Source: an uncultured Lachnospiraceae bacterium (GTDB lineage Bacteria; Bacillota; Clostridia; Lachnospirales; Lachnospiraceae). From it: a stretch of 64,000 nt of DNA. The DNA is taken from contig CAJUNB010000040.1 of NCBI GenBank assembly GCA_910587635.1, forward strand, positions 1-64,000, in the 5' to 3' direction. The stretch's first letter is position 1; each line of letters begins with the position of its first letter. This document shows positions 24,961 through 33,703 of the stretch, piece by piece. A program made the position numbers and the translations under genes. The notes under the pieces were generated by a model that was not told where the DNA came from, ran no database searches, and saw only the letters and a list, made by a program, of their open reading frames with translations.

Positions 24961-25707
24961 GTGACGGTGTTACGGGCATTTTCCATAACAGATATTGGAA
25001 AACGAAGAAAATTGAATCAGGACTATGTATTTGTATCTATAGCTCCTATTGGCAATCTTCCCAATGTATTTATTGTAGCAGATGGCATGGGCGGGCACAA
25101 TGCAGGAGATTACGCGTCCAAATATACGGTGGAGATGATAGAAGAGCAGATCCGGGAGTCAGAGCGGACTGTGGCTGCTGATATTTTGAAAGATGCCATA
25201 GAAAAGGCCAATTCCTATATTCGGAGTATGGCCCGGGGTGACAGTGCGCTTACCGGTATGGGAACGACTGTGGTGGCAGCATCGGTAAAGGGTACGATAC
25301 TACAGGTAGCCAATGTAGGTGACAGCCGACTCTATATTGTAAATCAGAACGAAATCAGACAGATTACGAGGGATCATTCTCTGGTAGCGGAGATGGTCCG
25401 TATGGGCGGTATCGATCAGAGAACTGCCAGATTCCATCCTGACAAAAATATTATTACAAGAGCAGTGGGAGCATTGGATACTGTAGAGGCAGATTTCTTT
25501 CAGGAAACACTTGTACAGGGAGATATTATCCTGCTTTGTTCAGATGGACTGACCAATATGTTGGAAGATGAAGAAATACAGAAGATTATTATCAGGCAAA
25601 ACAGTCTTTCGGAGAAGGGAAAGGCGCTTATACAGGCAGCAAACGATAACGGCGGAAAAGATAATATCGCTGTGATTTTGATTAATCCATTTGCGGATCA
25701 GGTATAG
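24961..25707 (+). CDS. prpC: PP2C-family Ser/Thr phosphatase PrpC/Stp
   Basis: This is a 248-residue PP2C phosphatase with the metal-binding motifs VADGMGGHNAGDYAS, GTTVVAASV, VGDSRLY, LCSDGLTNML and GGKDNIAVILI in the expected order. It reverses phosphorylation by the kinase encoded next to it. The start is GTG 24961 (a second GTG at 24967 is possible) behind a purine-rich AGGGGGC. The gap to prkC is 22 bases with GGAGGTAA, so the pair is one operon, as in most Firmicutes. Confidence 0.94.
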   Translation: MTVLRAFSITDIGKRRKLNQDYVFVSIAPIGNLPNVFIVADGMGGHNAGDYASKYTVEMIEEQIRESERTVAADILKDAIEKANSYIRSMARGDSALTGMGTTVVAASVKGTILQVANVGDSRLYIVNQNEIRQITRDHSLVAEMVRMGGIDQRTARFHPDKNIITRAVGALDTVEADFFQETLVQGDIILLCSDGLTNMLEDEEIQKIIIRQNSLSEKGKALIQAANDNGGKDNIAVILINPFADQV

Positions 25708-25729
25708 AGCAGTTACTGGAGGTAAATGA

Positions 25730-27856
25730 ATGATAAAGATAGGAATGCTAGTAGGCGGCCGGTACGAAATACTGGAAAAGATCGGCACCGGTGGTATGTC
25801 TGATGTATATAAAGCCAAAGATCATAAGCTGAACCGTTTTGTAGCTGTAAAAGTGTTGAAGCAGGAATTCAGTGAAAATACGAATTTTGTATCCAAATTC
25901 AGAATTGAAGCCCAGGCGGCGGCAGGACTTATGCATTCCAATATCGTCAATGTATACGATGTGGGAGAAGAAAACGGTATTTATTATATTGTAATGGAGC
26001 TGGTAGAGGGCATTACATTAAAGAAATATATTGAAAAAAAGGCAAGATTGTCTGTAAAAGAGGCAATCAGTATCGCTATTCAGGTTTCTATGGGAATTGA
26101 AGCTGCCCATAATAACCATATTATTCACAGAGATATCAAACCGCAGAATATTATCATTTCCAAAGACGGAAAGGTAAAGGTAACGGATTTTGGTATTGCA
26201 AAAGCGGCTACAAGCAATACGATTACTTCCAATGTAATGGGATCTGTCCACTATACTTCACCGGAGCAGGCGAGAGGGGGATATAGCGACGAAAAAAGTG
26301 ACATCTATTCGTTGGGGGTTACGTTGTTTGAGATGCTTACCGGCCGAGTGCCCTTTAACGGTGAGACGACAGTGGCCATCGCGATCAAGCATATACAGGA
26401 GCCGATGCCTTCTCCCCGGGAATACGTGCCGGAAATACCGGTGAGTGCAGAACAGATTGTACTGAAATGTACGCAGAAAAGCCCTGACAGACGGTATCAG
26501 AAAGTAGCAGATGTAATAGAAGATCTGAAACATTCACTGATCAGTCCCGATGAGGACTTCGTAGTGATAGACGATGGGGAAGTTTCCGGCCAGACGAGGG
26601 TCGTTACGGATGGAGAGGAGACAAGGCCGAAGAAAAAGCAGCAAAAAAGAGAGAATGAGGAAGAACATCTTCGTCTAAATGAAGCGAGCAGGCAAAGGCA
26701 GAAAAAGAAAAGTTCCAGCAGACCAAGGAAAGGACAGAGGGAGCAGGAAGAGGAGGAAGAAGATAATTACGATCCGAAGATGGAACGGATTACGACTGTT
26801 CTGGCCGTGATTGCGGCAGTGCTCATAGGCTGTATCATTTTGTTTATTGCAGGAAAGACGCTGGGAATTGTGGATCTGGACGATATCAAATCCCGATTCA
26901 GTTCGGAAGAAAAAGGGAAAGAAGTGGAAATGCCGGAAGTGGCCGGGATGAAACTTTCCACGGCAAAGGAGACATTGAGTGAAGCGGGACTGGATTATAA
27001 CGTGATCTATGAGGAATCGTCCGAATATGAGGAAGATATCGTTATCAGCAGCAATATCAAAGCAGGCCGGGTAGTGGAAGAAGGCACAGTGGTGGAATTG
27101 ACAGTCAGTGCGGGTGCGGAAGGAGTCAGCATCCTCGATGTGACAGGAAAATCTCTGGCGGAGGCGACGGCTCTGCTGGAGAAAGACGGATTTCAGGTGA
27201 GCAAGACAGAGGTATCATCTTCTACCGTGGAGAAAGGAAATGTAGTAAGTCAGTCTCCAAAGGCAGGGGAAAAGGCGCCCAGAGGAGCGACGATAACACT
27301 GGAAATAAGCAGTGGACCGGACTCCAGTAAGGTCAGTGTGCCCAGTGTTATGGGTATGACAGAGATGGATGCCACGGTGACGCTTACAGAAGCGAGGCTG
27401 GTGGTAGGCAATGTGGAAGAAATCAACTATGAAGATCCGGCTTTTTTGGGGCTTGTATGCTATCAGAGTTATTCCGTCGGAGACTATGTGGACCCGGAGA
27501 CGCCTGTGGATATTAAAATCAGTCTGGGGCCGGCAGAACAGACTTATAGTTTCGTAGCCAATGTGGAGAGCCCCGTGCTGGAAGATCCGGCTTTTGTGGC
27601 AGGTACGCAGGTGACGGTGGTGTTGTCCACTGCGGAAGGGGTGGAACTGACCCGGACGACGACGGCCACGTTCCCGGTTACGATGAATGTGTCGGGCATC
27701 AAGGGAAGTGACAAAGGGAAGATTACATTCCAGTATATATCGGCAGGACAGCCCAGCTATGTGCAGGATCCCAATACAGGTGAGATGGTACCGGTAGCAG
27801 GAGAGGCGGCTCCAAAGGCAGTGGAGCGTCCTGTACAGTTTGTGCCGGAACTATAA
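25730..27856 (+). CDS. prkC: PASTA-domain Ser/Thr protein kinase PrkC/Stk
   Basis: The 708-residue kinase has an N-terminal Hanks-type domain (about 10-270: GTGGMSDVY, AVKVLK, HRDIKPQN, DFGIAK, APE-like SPEQARGG). A long basic then acidic juxtamembrane region (about 290-350) is followed by one TM helix (about 353-375) and three extracellular PASTA repeats (about 400-600), then a C-terminal extension of about 100 residues. PASTA domains bind muropeptides or lipid II; the kinase signals cell wall state, growth and spore germination. The last extension is not a recognisable PASTA unit. Confidence 0.95.
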   Translation: MIKIGMLVGGRYEILEKIGTGGMSDVYKAKDHKLNRFVAVKVLKQEFSENTNFVSKFRIEAQAAAGLMHSNIVNVYDVGEENGIYYIVMELVEGITLKKYIEKKARLSVKEAISIAIQVSMGIEAAHNNHIIHRDIKPQNIIISKDGKVKVTDFGIAKAATSNTITSNVMGSVHYTSPEQARGGYSDEKSDIYSLGVTLFEMLTGRVPFNGETTVAIAIKHIQEPMPSPREYVPEIPVSAEQIVLKCTQKSPDRRYQKVADVIEDLKHSLISPDEDFVVIDDGEVSGQTRVVTDGEETRPKKKQQKRENEEEHLRLNEASRQRQKKKSSSRPRKGQREQEEEEEDNYDPKMERITTVLAVIAAVLIGCIILFIAGKTLGIVDLDDIKSRFSSEEKGKEVEMPEVAGMKLSTAKETLSEAGLDYNVIYEESSEYEEDIVISSNIKAGRVVEEGTVVELTVSAGAEGVSILDVTGKSLAEATALLEKDGFQVSKTEVSSSTVEKGNVVSQSPKAGEKAPRGATITLEISSGPDSSKVSVPSVMGMTEMDATVTLTEARLVVGNVEEINYEDPAFLGLVCYQSYSVGDYVDPETPVDIKISLGPAEQTYSFVANVESPVLEDPAFVAGTQVTVVLSTAEGVELTRTTTATFPVTMNVSGIKGSDKGKITFQYISAGQPSYVQDPNTGEMVPVAGEAAPKAVERPVQFVPEL

Positions 27857-27964
27857 GATTCGAAAAAGAAAAAGTAAAACTTGGAAAACCATGGGTTTTT
27901 CGGACTTCTGACCGGATTCGCGATCTGTGTGAGGCACGGGATATCAGGTGGACGGAAAGGCTTT

Positions 27965-28897
27965 ATGAAAGGTAAAATTATCAAAGGAATTGCAGGATTT
28001 TATTATGTCCAAACGAAAGATTCCGGTATCTATACGTGCAAAGCAAAAGGGATTTTCCGGCGTCTTCAGATAAAACCACTGGTAGGGGATAATGTGGAGT
28101 TATCTGTCCAGGACGAAGCAGCGAAAGAGGGCAATGTGGACAGGATTCTGCCAAGGGAAAATACGTTGCTTCGGCCGGCAGTAGCCAATATCCATCAGGC
28201 GCTCGTTGTCTTTGCTATCAGGCGGCCGGATCCAAATTTCAATCTGCTGGATCGTTTTCTGGTTATGATGGAGCAGCAGGGACTGAAAAGTATACTCTGC
28301 TTTAATAAAAGTGATCTGTCATCCCGAGAAGAGGAAGAAACCATACGTCAGATGTATGAATCGGGAGGATACAGAGTTGTCTTTACCTGTGCAATGGACG
28401 GGACGGGTATCCCCGTGTTAAAAGAGCTGCTCCGGGGCAGTACGACGACTGTAGCGGGCCCCAGCGGTGTGGGCAAGTCCTCTCTTGTCAATCTGCTTCA
28501 GCCTAAGGCGCAGATGGAAACCGGGGCTATCAGTGAAAAGATTGCCAGAGGGAAAAATACTACAAGACACAGCGAGCTGATCTGCATCGAAGAGGATACT
28601 TATATTATGGATACGCCTGGGTTCAGTTCTCTCGGGCTTTTTCAGTTGGAGAAAGAACAGCTGCGCCATTATTATCCGGAATTTACGCCTTTCGAGGGCA
28701 CCTGCAGGTTTCAGGGGTGTGTCCATGTGCACGAACCGGACTGTAAAGTCCGGGAAGCGCTGGCGGAAGGAAAGATCAATAAAATCCGTTATGACAACTA
28801 CTGTCTGTTATATGAAGAAGTAAAGGGACAAAGGAGATATTCATATGAAACTAGGAATCGTAGGACTGCCCAATGTGGGAAAGAGCACTCTGTTTAA
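27965..28897 (+). CDS. rsgA: Ribosome small-subunit GTPase RsgA
   Basis: This 310-residue, circularly permuted GTPase has an N-terminal OB fold, then G4 CFNKSDLS, G1 GPSGVGKSSL and G3 DTPGFSSLG, and a C-terminal zinc site (Cys-Arg-Phe-Gln-Gly-Cys-x-His...Cys). It releases RbfA and matures the 30S subunit. The start is ATG 27965 behind GGAAAGG; the longer frame to 27881 lacks a start signal. The frame runs 53 bases into ychF, adding a tail (after KGQRRY) that other RsgA proteins lack, as if the normal stop was lost. No rpe or thiN follows as in many relatives. Confidence 0.93.
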   Translation: MKGKIIKGIAGFYYVQTKDSGIYTCKAKGIFRRLQIKPLVGDNVELSVQDEAAKEGNVDRILPRENTLLRPAVANIHQALVVFAIRRPDPNFNLLDRFLVMMEQQGLKSILCFNKSDLSSREEEETIRQMYESGGYRVVFTCAMDGTGIPVLKELLRGSTTTVAGPSGVGKSSLVNLLQPKAQMETGAISEKIARGKNTTRHSELICIEEDTYIMDTPGFSSLGLFQLEKEQLRHYYPEFTPFEGTCRFQGCVHVHEPDCKVREALAEGKINKIRYDNYCLLYEEVKGQRRYSYETRNRRTAQCGKEHSV

Positions 28898-29945
28898 TTC
28901 TTTGACTAAAGCGGGGGCGGAGTCTGCCAATTATCCTTTTTGTACGATAGATCCCAATATTGGTATCGTGGCAGTGCCAGACGAGAGGCTGAAGCTTCTC
29001 GGGGATATGTATCAATCCAGGAAGGTGACACCGGCAGTAATTGAATTTGTAGACATTGCAGGGCTTGTTAAGGGAGCTTCCAAAGGAGAGGGGCTGGGCA
29101 ATCAGTTTTTGAGCAACATCCGGGAAGTGGATGCCATCGTCCATGTAGTCAGATGCTTTGAAGACGGGGATGTGGTCCATGTGGACGGCAGTGTCGATCC
29201 GCTGCGGGATATTGAGACGATCAACTTGGAGTTAATTTTTTCCGATTTGGAAATACTGGAACGAAGAATGAGTAAAACAGCCAAAGGTGCCCGGATGGAC
29301 AAGACACTGGCAAAGGAAATGGGGCTTCTGGAACGGCTGAAAGAGTGGCTGGAGGCAGGAAATCTGGCGCTTACTTTTGAGGTGGGAGAAGACGAGGACG
29401 AAGCAGCCTGGTTTAAAGAGTATAATCTGCTGACGGCAAAACCGATCATTTTTGCTGCCAATGTGGGAGAAGAAGATCTGGCAGATGACGGAGCAAGTAA
29501 CAATGGAGTACAGGCAGTTCGTAGTTTTGCGGCCGATACAGGGAGCGAGGTTTTTGCAATCAGCGCCAGGATCGAGCAGGAAATTGCTGAGCTGGATGAA
29601 GAAGAAAAGGCAATGTTTCTGGAAGATCTGGGAGTAAAAGAGTCGGGATTGGAGAAACTGATCAGAGCAAGTTATCATCTGCTTGGGCTCCAGAGTTTCT
29701 TGACGGCAGGGGAAGACGAGACAAGGGCCTGGACGATTAAGATAGGGACGAAGGCGCCTCAGGCAGCAGGAAAAATCCATACTGACTTTGAACGGGGATT
29801 TATCAAGGCGGAAGTCGTAAATTATAAAGATCTGTTAGAATACGGTTCCCTTTCCGCAGCCCGGGAAAAGGGTTTGGTAGGAATGGAAGGAAAAGAATAT
29901 GTGGTACAGGACGGCGATGTGATACTGTTCCGTTTCAATGTCTGA
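28845..29945 (+). CDS. ychF: Redox-regulated ribosome-binding ATPase YchF (OLA1 family)
   Basis: The 366-residue Obg-related P-loop protein prefers ATP. Motifs are GLPNVGKSTLFN (G1), DIAGLVKGASKGEGLGN (G3 region) and FAANVGEED (altered G4, explaining ATP preference), with a coiled-coil middle and the C-terminal TGS domain (TIKIGTKAPQAAGKIHTDF). It binds ribosomes and affects stress responses. AAAGGAGATATTCAT precedes the ATG, which lies inside the end of rsgA. Confidence 0.95.
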   Translation: MKLGIVGLPNVGKSTLFNSLTKAGAESANYPFCTIDPNIGIVAVPDERLKLLGDMYQSRKVTPAVIEFVDIAGLVKGASKGEGLGNQFLSNIREVDAIVHVVRCFEDGDVVHVDGSVDPLRDIETINLELIFSDLEILERRMSKTAKGARMDKTLAKEMGLLERLKEWLEAGNLALTFEVGEDEDEAAWFKEYNLLTAKPIIFAANVGEEDLADDGASNNGVQAVRSFAADTGSEVFAISARIEQEIAELDEEEKAMFLEDLGVKESGLEKLIRASYHLLGLQSFLTAGEDETRAWTIKIGTKAPQAAGKIHTDFERGFIKAEVVNYKDLLEYGSLSAAREKGLVGMEGKEYVVQDGDVILFRFNV

Positions 29946-29951
29946 TTACAG

Positions 29952-30174
29952 GCAATCAGGCCTGCGCACGCGCTGCGCAGGCCGTACAGGCGCCATGCAG
30001 CTGCGCGGCATGTGAGCAAAAAAGTTTAAAATTCCATTTTTTAATGGAATTTTGAATAAAAAAATGATGACTGCAATCAGGCCTGCGCACGCGCTGCGCA
30101 GGCCGTACAGGCGCCATGCAGCTGCGCGGCATGTGAGCAAAAAAGTTTAAAATTCCATTTTTTAATGGAATTTT
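29952..30174 (+). repeat. Two identical 102-base structured repeats between ychF and lgt
   Basis: Bases 29952-30053 and 30073-30174 are identical over 102 bases, with a period of 121. Each unit carries GCCTGCGCA-N5-TGCGCAGGC, a second stem around ATGC...GCAT, and the hairpin AAAATTCCATT-TTTT-AATGGAATTTT (30028-30053 in copy 1). The last resembles a terminator. Identity this high implies recent duplication or conversion. Confidence 0.9.
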
Positions 30175-30193
30175 AAAGAAAGGATGATATACA

Positions 30194-31066
30194 ATGCGGG
30201 AAATGATGGATGTGGGGGATATCGCTTTCCCCCATTTGAATCTTTATCTGGAAAATCTGCCGAAATCGATTACTGTATTTGGAATTCCCATTGCTTTTTA
30301 TGGGATGATTATCGGGCTCGGCGTCATTGCAGGGGTATTGATGGCAGTGCGGGAAGCGAAAGTGACAGGACAGGATCCTGAGATTTACTGGGATTTTTCT
30401 CTCTATGCTATTTTTTTCTGTATTGTAGGTTCCAGAATCTATTATGTTATTTTCTCCTGGGATACGTATAAAGACAATCTGCTGGAGATATTTAATCTGC
30501 GGCACGGAGGACTTGCTATCTATGGGACGGTCATTGCTGCTTTTATTACGGCTTTTGTCTATTGCAGGCGAAAGAAAATACCGTTTTTCCAGCTTTGTGA
30601 TACGGGGATTGTGGGATTGATTCTCGGCCAGATCATCGGGCGATGGGGCAATTTTATGAATCGGGAGGCATTTGGGGAGTACACGGACAGTCTGTTGGCG
30701 ATGCGTCTGCCGGTGGATGCGGTTCGTCCCTGGGATATTTCCGAGGCGTTGTCAGCGCATATTGTAGAGGGAACTAATTATATACAGGTGCATCCGACTT
30801 TTCTCTATGAAAGTATGTGGAATCTCCTTGTTCTTGTTTTGATGCTCTGTTACAGAAAGCGGAAAAAATTCCAGGGAGAGATTACGCTGTTGTATCTGGG
30901 AGGATACGGGCTCGGCAGATGCATCATTGAAGGGCTGCGTACAGATCAATTGTTGATCCCCCATACGGATATTGCTGTTTCTCAGGTATTGGCCGGTTTA
31001 CTTTTTGCATTTGCGGTTATTATAGAGATCATAGTGAGAAAGCGTATTAGAAAAGAAAATGAATAG
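30194..31066 (+). CDS. lgt: Prolipoprotein diacylglyceryl transferase
   Basis: This is a 290-residue membrane enzyme with about seven TM helices. It has the Lgt signature GRWGNFMNREAFG, the HGGLAIYG motif and the VHPTFLYESMWN motif. It moves diacylglycerol from phosphatidylglycerol to the lipobox cysteine of prelipoproteins, the first step of lipoprotein maturation, and would serve the transglutaminase lipoprotein encoded further on. AAAGGATGATATACA precedes ATG 30194; an ATG at 30203 is the alternative. It ends at a strong terminator. Confidence 0.95.
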   Translation: MREMMDVGDIAFPHLNLYLENLPKSITVFGIPIAFYGMIIGLGVIAGVLMAVREAKVTGQDPEIYWDFSLYAIFFCIVGSRIYYVIFSWDTYKDNLLEIFNLRHGGLAIYGTVIAAFITAFVYCRRKKIPFFQLCDTGIVGLILGQIIGRWGNFMNREAFGEYTDSLLAMRLPVDAVRPWDISEALSAHIVEGTNYIQVHPTFLYESMWNLLVLVLMLCYRKRKKFQGEITLLYLGGYGLGRCIIEGLRTDQLLIPHTDIAVSQVLAGLLFAFAVIIEIIVRKRIRKENE

Positions 31067-31071
31067 ACAGG

Positions 31072-31119
31072 AAAAAGGACTGTCATACTGATTAGAATCA
31101 GTGTGACAGTCCTTTTTTA
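31072..31119. terminator. Strong bidirectional terminator after lgt
   Basis: AAAGGACTGTCATACTGA pairs over about 18 bases with TCAGTGTGACAGTCCTTT around TTAGAA, then a run of six T. The A-run on the other side lets it serve the convergent glycyl radical gene too. Confidence 0.9.
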
Positions 31120-31140
31120 TCCTATAAAAAATTCTTATAT

Positions 31141-31386
31141 TTAGATAGATTCATGGAATGTTCTGGAAATAACATCTGCCTGCTGTTCAGGTGTCAGCTT
31201 GATGAAGTTGACAGCGTAACCGGATACCCGAATCGTAAGCTGAGGATAGTTTTCAGGATGTTTCTGTGCATCTAATAACATATCTCTGTTCAGTACGTTT
31301 ACATTCAAATGATGTCCGCCTTTTGTTGCATATCCATCCAATAAAGATACCAAGTTATCTACCTGTGCTGTGTTCAGTGCTGCCAT
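31141..31386 (-). CDS. grcA: Stand-alone glycyl radical protein, GrcA-like (PFL C-terminal fragment homologue)
   Basis: This 81-residue protein corresponds to the C-terminal glycyl radical domain of pyruvate formate-lyase: GGHHLNVNVLNRDMLLDA, then the radical site RVSGYAV with Gly56, and LTPEQQADVISRTF. In Escherichia coli the related GrcA (YfiD) replaces the cleaved tail of oxygen-damaged PFL; this copy is shorter, lacking the N-terminal extension of YfiD. It would need PFL-activating enzyme, which is not in the window. AAAGGAG precedes the ATG. It has its own promoter. Confidence 0.88.
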   Translation of the reverse strand: MAALNTAQVDNLVSLLDGYATKGGHHLNVNVLNRDMLLDAQKHPENYPQLTIRVSGYAVNFIKLTPEQQADVISRTFHESI

Positions 31387-31436
31387 AGTGATCTCTCCTT
31401 TATTTAATAATAGTAATGATTATTGTTTACATGTTT

Positions 31437-31465
31437 ATAATAGCATTCATACCCCATTGTGTCTA
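31437..31465 (-). promoter_or_regulatory. Promoter of the glycyl radical gene
   Basis: On the minus strand TAGACA (31465-31460) and TATTAT (31442-31437) are 17 bases apart. An AT-rich dyad (CAATAATCATTACTATTATT) lies between it and the gene and may be an operator. A second dyad, ATTTTGTAT-N-ACATACAAAA, lies upstream near 31483-31507. Confidence 0.65.
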
Positions 31466-31522
31466 GTATTATTTGTGGAAGATTTTGTATTTTTTTACAT
31501 ACAAAAGTTCACCCGGAAACAG

Positions 31523-31550
31523 TCATAACTTTGTCTCCTTTTCATATATT
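31523..31550 (+). promoter_or_regulatory. Possible sigma-E promoter of the spoIIIA operon
   Basis: TCATAAC (31523-31529) and CATATATT (31543-31550) are 13 bases apart. This resembles the mother-cell sigma-E pattern (ATA-type -35, CATA-type -10), and in Bacillus the spoIIIA operon is sigma-E driven. The match is by eye and allows for mismatches. Confidence 0.5.
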
Positions 31551-31570
31551 GAGATAAAGAGGTGAGGACA

Positions 31571-32524
31571 ATGGCAGGCAGGGAGGAAATACTGGGACTG
31601 TTCCCGGATTATTTCAGAAAGATATGGGAAAATACTGCGGAATACGGAGATTCACTGCAAGAAATAAGATTGCGGGCAGAGCAGCCGATTCTGCTGCTGC
31701 TGTCGCATAAAGAATGCTTTCTTGCCAAAGATGGCAGTTTCACATCAAAAGAGGGACAGGCACTGCGCGTGGGAAAAAAAGATCTGGAAGGGATTTTAAA
31801 TCATATTTGCAGATATTCCGTCTATGCCTTTGAGGAAGAGCTGCGCCAGGGATTTTTGACAGTACCGGGAGGACATCGTATCGGTGTGGCCGGGCAGGTG
31901 GTGATGAATGAAACGGGTGGTGTGAAAAAACTGAAAAATATTTCTTATTTGAATATAAGGATTGCCCATGAGATCATTGGAGCTGCGGACTCGGTTATGC
32001 CTTTTCTCTATCAGAATGGGCAGTTTATAAATGGTATGATTATATCTCCTCCGGGGTGTGGTAAGACGACGATGCTCCGGGATATTGTGAGGCAGGTTTC
32101 CGACGGGAACTCCTATGGAGAGGGAAGATGTGTAGGGGTGGTGGACGAACGGTCGGAAATAGCGGGGAGTTATATGGGAATGGCTCAGAATCGTATCGGT
32201 ATGCGGACAGATGTGCTGGATAACTGTCCCAAGGCGACCGGGATGATGATGCTGATTCGTTCCATGGCGCCGAAAGTGGTAGCTGTGGATGAGATCGGAA
32301 GCACTGAGGATGTACAGGCTCTGCTGCAGGTGATGCGGTGTGGCAGCGGACTGATCGTCACGGTGCACGGAAGCACTATGGAAGAAGTCAGAAAGAAGAA
32401 ATATATCGGTGAGCTGCTGATACAGAAGGCGTTTGGGCGGTACATCGTGCTGGGCAGGAAAAATGGCAGTTGTGTAATAGAGAGTATTTTTGATGAGGAT
32501 TATAACGTATGTTTCAGGTCATAG
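31571..32524 (+). CDS. spoIIIAA: Stage III sporulation protein AA (secretion-type ATPase)
   Basis: The 317-residue AAA+/secretion superfamily ATPase has Walker A SPPGCGKTTMLRD, a Walker B-like VVAVDEIGS, and the DERSEI segment. It powers or assembles the SpoIIIA-SpoIIQ channel from the mother cell. ATG 31571 is chosen over GTG 31562: AGGTGAGG sits right before it. It is the first gene of the eight-gene operon and overlaps spoIIIAB by 16 bases. Confidence 0.95.
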   Translation: MAGREEILGLFPDYFRKIWENTAEYGDSLQEIRLRAEQPILLLLSHKECFLAKDGSFTSKEGQALRVGKKDLEGILNHICRYSVYAFEEELRQGFLTVPGGHRIGVAGQVVMNETGGVKKLKNISYLNIRIAHEIIGAADSVMPFLYQNGQFINGMIISPPGCGKTTMLRDIVRQVSDGNSYGEGRCVGVVDERSEIAGSYMGMAQNRIGMRTDVLDNCPKATGMMMLIRSMAPKVVAVDEIGSTEDVQALLQVMRCGSGLIVTVHGSTMEEVRKKKYIGELLIQKAFGRYIVLGRKNGSCVIESIFDEDYNVCFRS

Positions 32525-33027
32525 GCGTTTTTTTGTTACTGACGGGAACAATCGGCTACAGCATCTGTTTCTGCCAAGATATGCGGAGCAGGCTGAGGTG
32601 TCTGTACGAGATGAAACGGATGTATGAACTGTTTTACAGTCAGGTAAGCTACTGTCTGGCAGCATTCCCGGAGGCATGCATTACGGTGAAAGATCATCTG
32701 GAGGAGCCTTTTGCAGGACTGCTTCAGCACATTTACGAAGAGACAGAAAAAAATACGGGGAAACCTTTTCCGCAAATATGGGAAGAGCAGATAGAGCTCG
32801 CTTTCTCGCAGTTTCCTTTAAAAAAAGAGGACAAGATATTGCTGACAGAATTCTCCCGCAGTTTTGGGTATGCGGATCAGGAACTGCAAAAACAGGCCAT
32901 TGACAATCAAATGTCGGCGCTGCTGTCCCGGATTGAAAAAATAGAAAAACATATGGCGGAACGGGAAAAGATGGCAATGAGCTTTGGTGTTATGGGAGGT
33001 CTGCTCCTTGTCATTCTGCTACTATAG
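32509..33027 (+). CDS. spoIIIAB: Stage III sporulation protein AB
   Basis: The 172-residue protein has TM helices at both ends (about 3-20 and 155-172) and a helical middle. It resembles GspF-like inner membrane platform proteins of type II secretion. Conserved points include SICFCQDMRSRLRCLYEM. It starts within the end of spoIIIAA; spoIIIAC follows after 25 bases. Confidence 0.92.
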   Translation: MFQVIGVFLLLTGTIGYSICFCQDMRSRLRCLYEMKRMYELFYSQVSYCLAAFPEACITVKDHLEEPFAGLLQHIYEETEKNTGKPFPQIWEEQIELAFSQFPLKKEDKILLTEFSRSFGYADQELQKQAIDNQMSALLSRIEKIEKHMAEREKMAMSFGVMGGLLLVILLL

Positions 33028-33052
33028 CAAGCACGATGCTGGAGGAAAGGAA

Positions 33053-33247
33053 ATGGGCGTAAGTCTGATTTTTAAAATAGCGGCAGTAGGGATACTGGTA
33101 ACAATTTTAAGCCAGGTGTTGAAACACAGTGGAAGAGAGGAGCATGCTTTTTTTGTCAGTCTGGCAGGGCTGCTTCTTGTGCTGACCTGGATTGTACCTT
33201 ACATTTATGACTTATTTGAAACAATTCAGAAATTGTTCCAACTATAG
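33053..33247 (+). CDS. spoIIIAC: Stage III sporulation protein AC
   Basis: This 64-residue protein is almost wholly two TM helices (about 5-20 and 34-52) with a GREEHA turn, the usual size for SpoIIIAC. The start ATG 33053 is set by GGAGGAAAGG; the longer upstream frame overlaps spoIIIAB and lacks family similarity. It is part of the SpoIIIA channel in the outer forespore membrane. Confidence 0.93.
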   Translation: MGVSLIFKIAAVGILVTILSQVLKHSGREEHAFFVSLAGLLLVLTWIVPYIYDLFETIQKLFQL

Positions 33248-33313
33248 AGAATCCGGGCATTGCATTGTTTTCCGGGCATGACAGGAACGGTTTATCTGGG
33301 AAAAGGAGGGACT

Positions 33314-33700
33314 ATGGAAATCATCAAAATAGGTTTTATCGGTATCTCGGGAGTGCTTCTGGCTGTTTTTTTTCGGACAGTGAAGGCAGAATACGGCGTC
33401 TATATCGGAGTGATGACCGGGCTTTTGATTTTCTGGTATACGGTACAGAATCTTGGCTTTTTTATGGAAGAGATGAATATTCTCCAGACGATTATCAAGC
33501 AGGATAACGGTTTCCTCGTTATTTTGATGAAGGTGGTGGGAATTACTTATATTTGCGAGTTCTGTGCGGGGATTTGCAAGGACGCAGGCTATGGCGCTGT
33601 AGGAGGACAGATAGAAATATTTGGAAAAGTCATGGTGCTGCTGACCGGCCTGCCTATTTTGCTTTCGGTAATCCAGACAATTCAGAATTTCGAGGGATAG
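33314..33700 (+). CDS. spoIIIAD: Stage III sporulation protein AD
   Basis: The 128-residue protein has four TM helices, with the family pattern EIIKIGFIGISGVLLAVFF at the start and YICEFCAGICKDAGY in the middle. It is a membrane part of the SpoIIIA channel. ATG 33314 is chosen from AAAGGAGGG. The preceding gap of 66 bases after spoIIIAC has no feature. Confidence 0.93.
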   Translation: MEIIKIGFIGISGVLLAVFFRTVKAEYGVYIGVMTGLLIFWYTVQNLGFFMEEMNILQTIIKQDNGFLVILMKVVGITYICEFCAGICKDAGYGAVGGQIEIFGKVMVLLTGLPILLSVIQTIQNFEG

Positions 33701-33703
33701 TAT

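Noticed and set aside
29822..30140. Two minus-strand frames sharing MLTCRAAAWRLYGLRSACAG
   Set aside because: The identity comes from the duplicated 102-base structured repeat. The GC-rich stems account for the composition, and no ribosome site is present.
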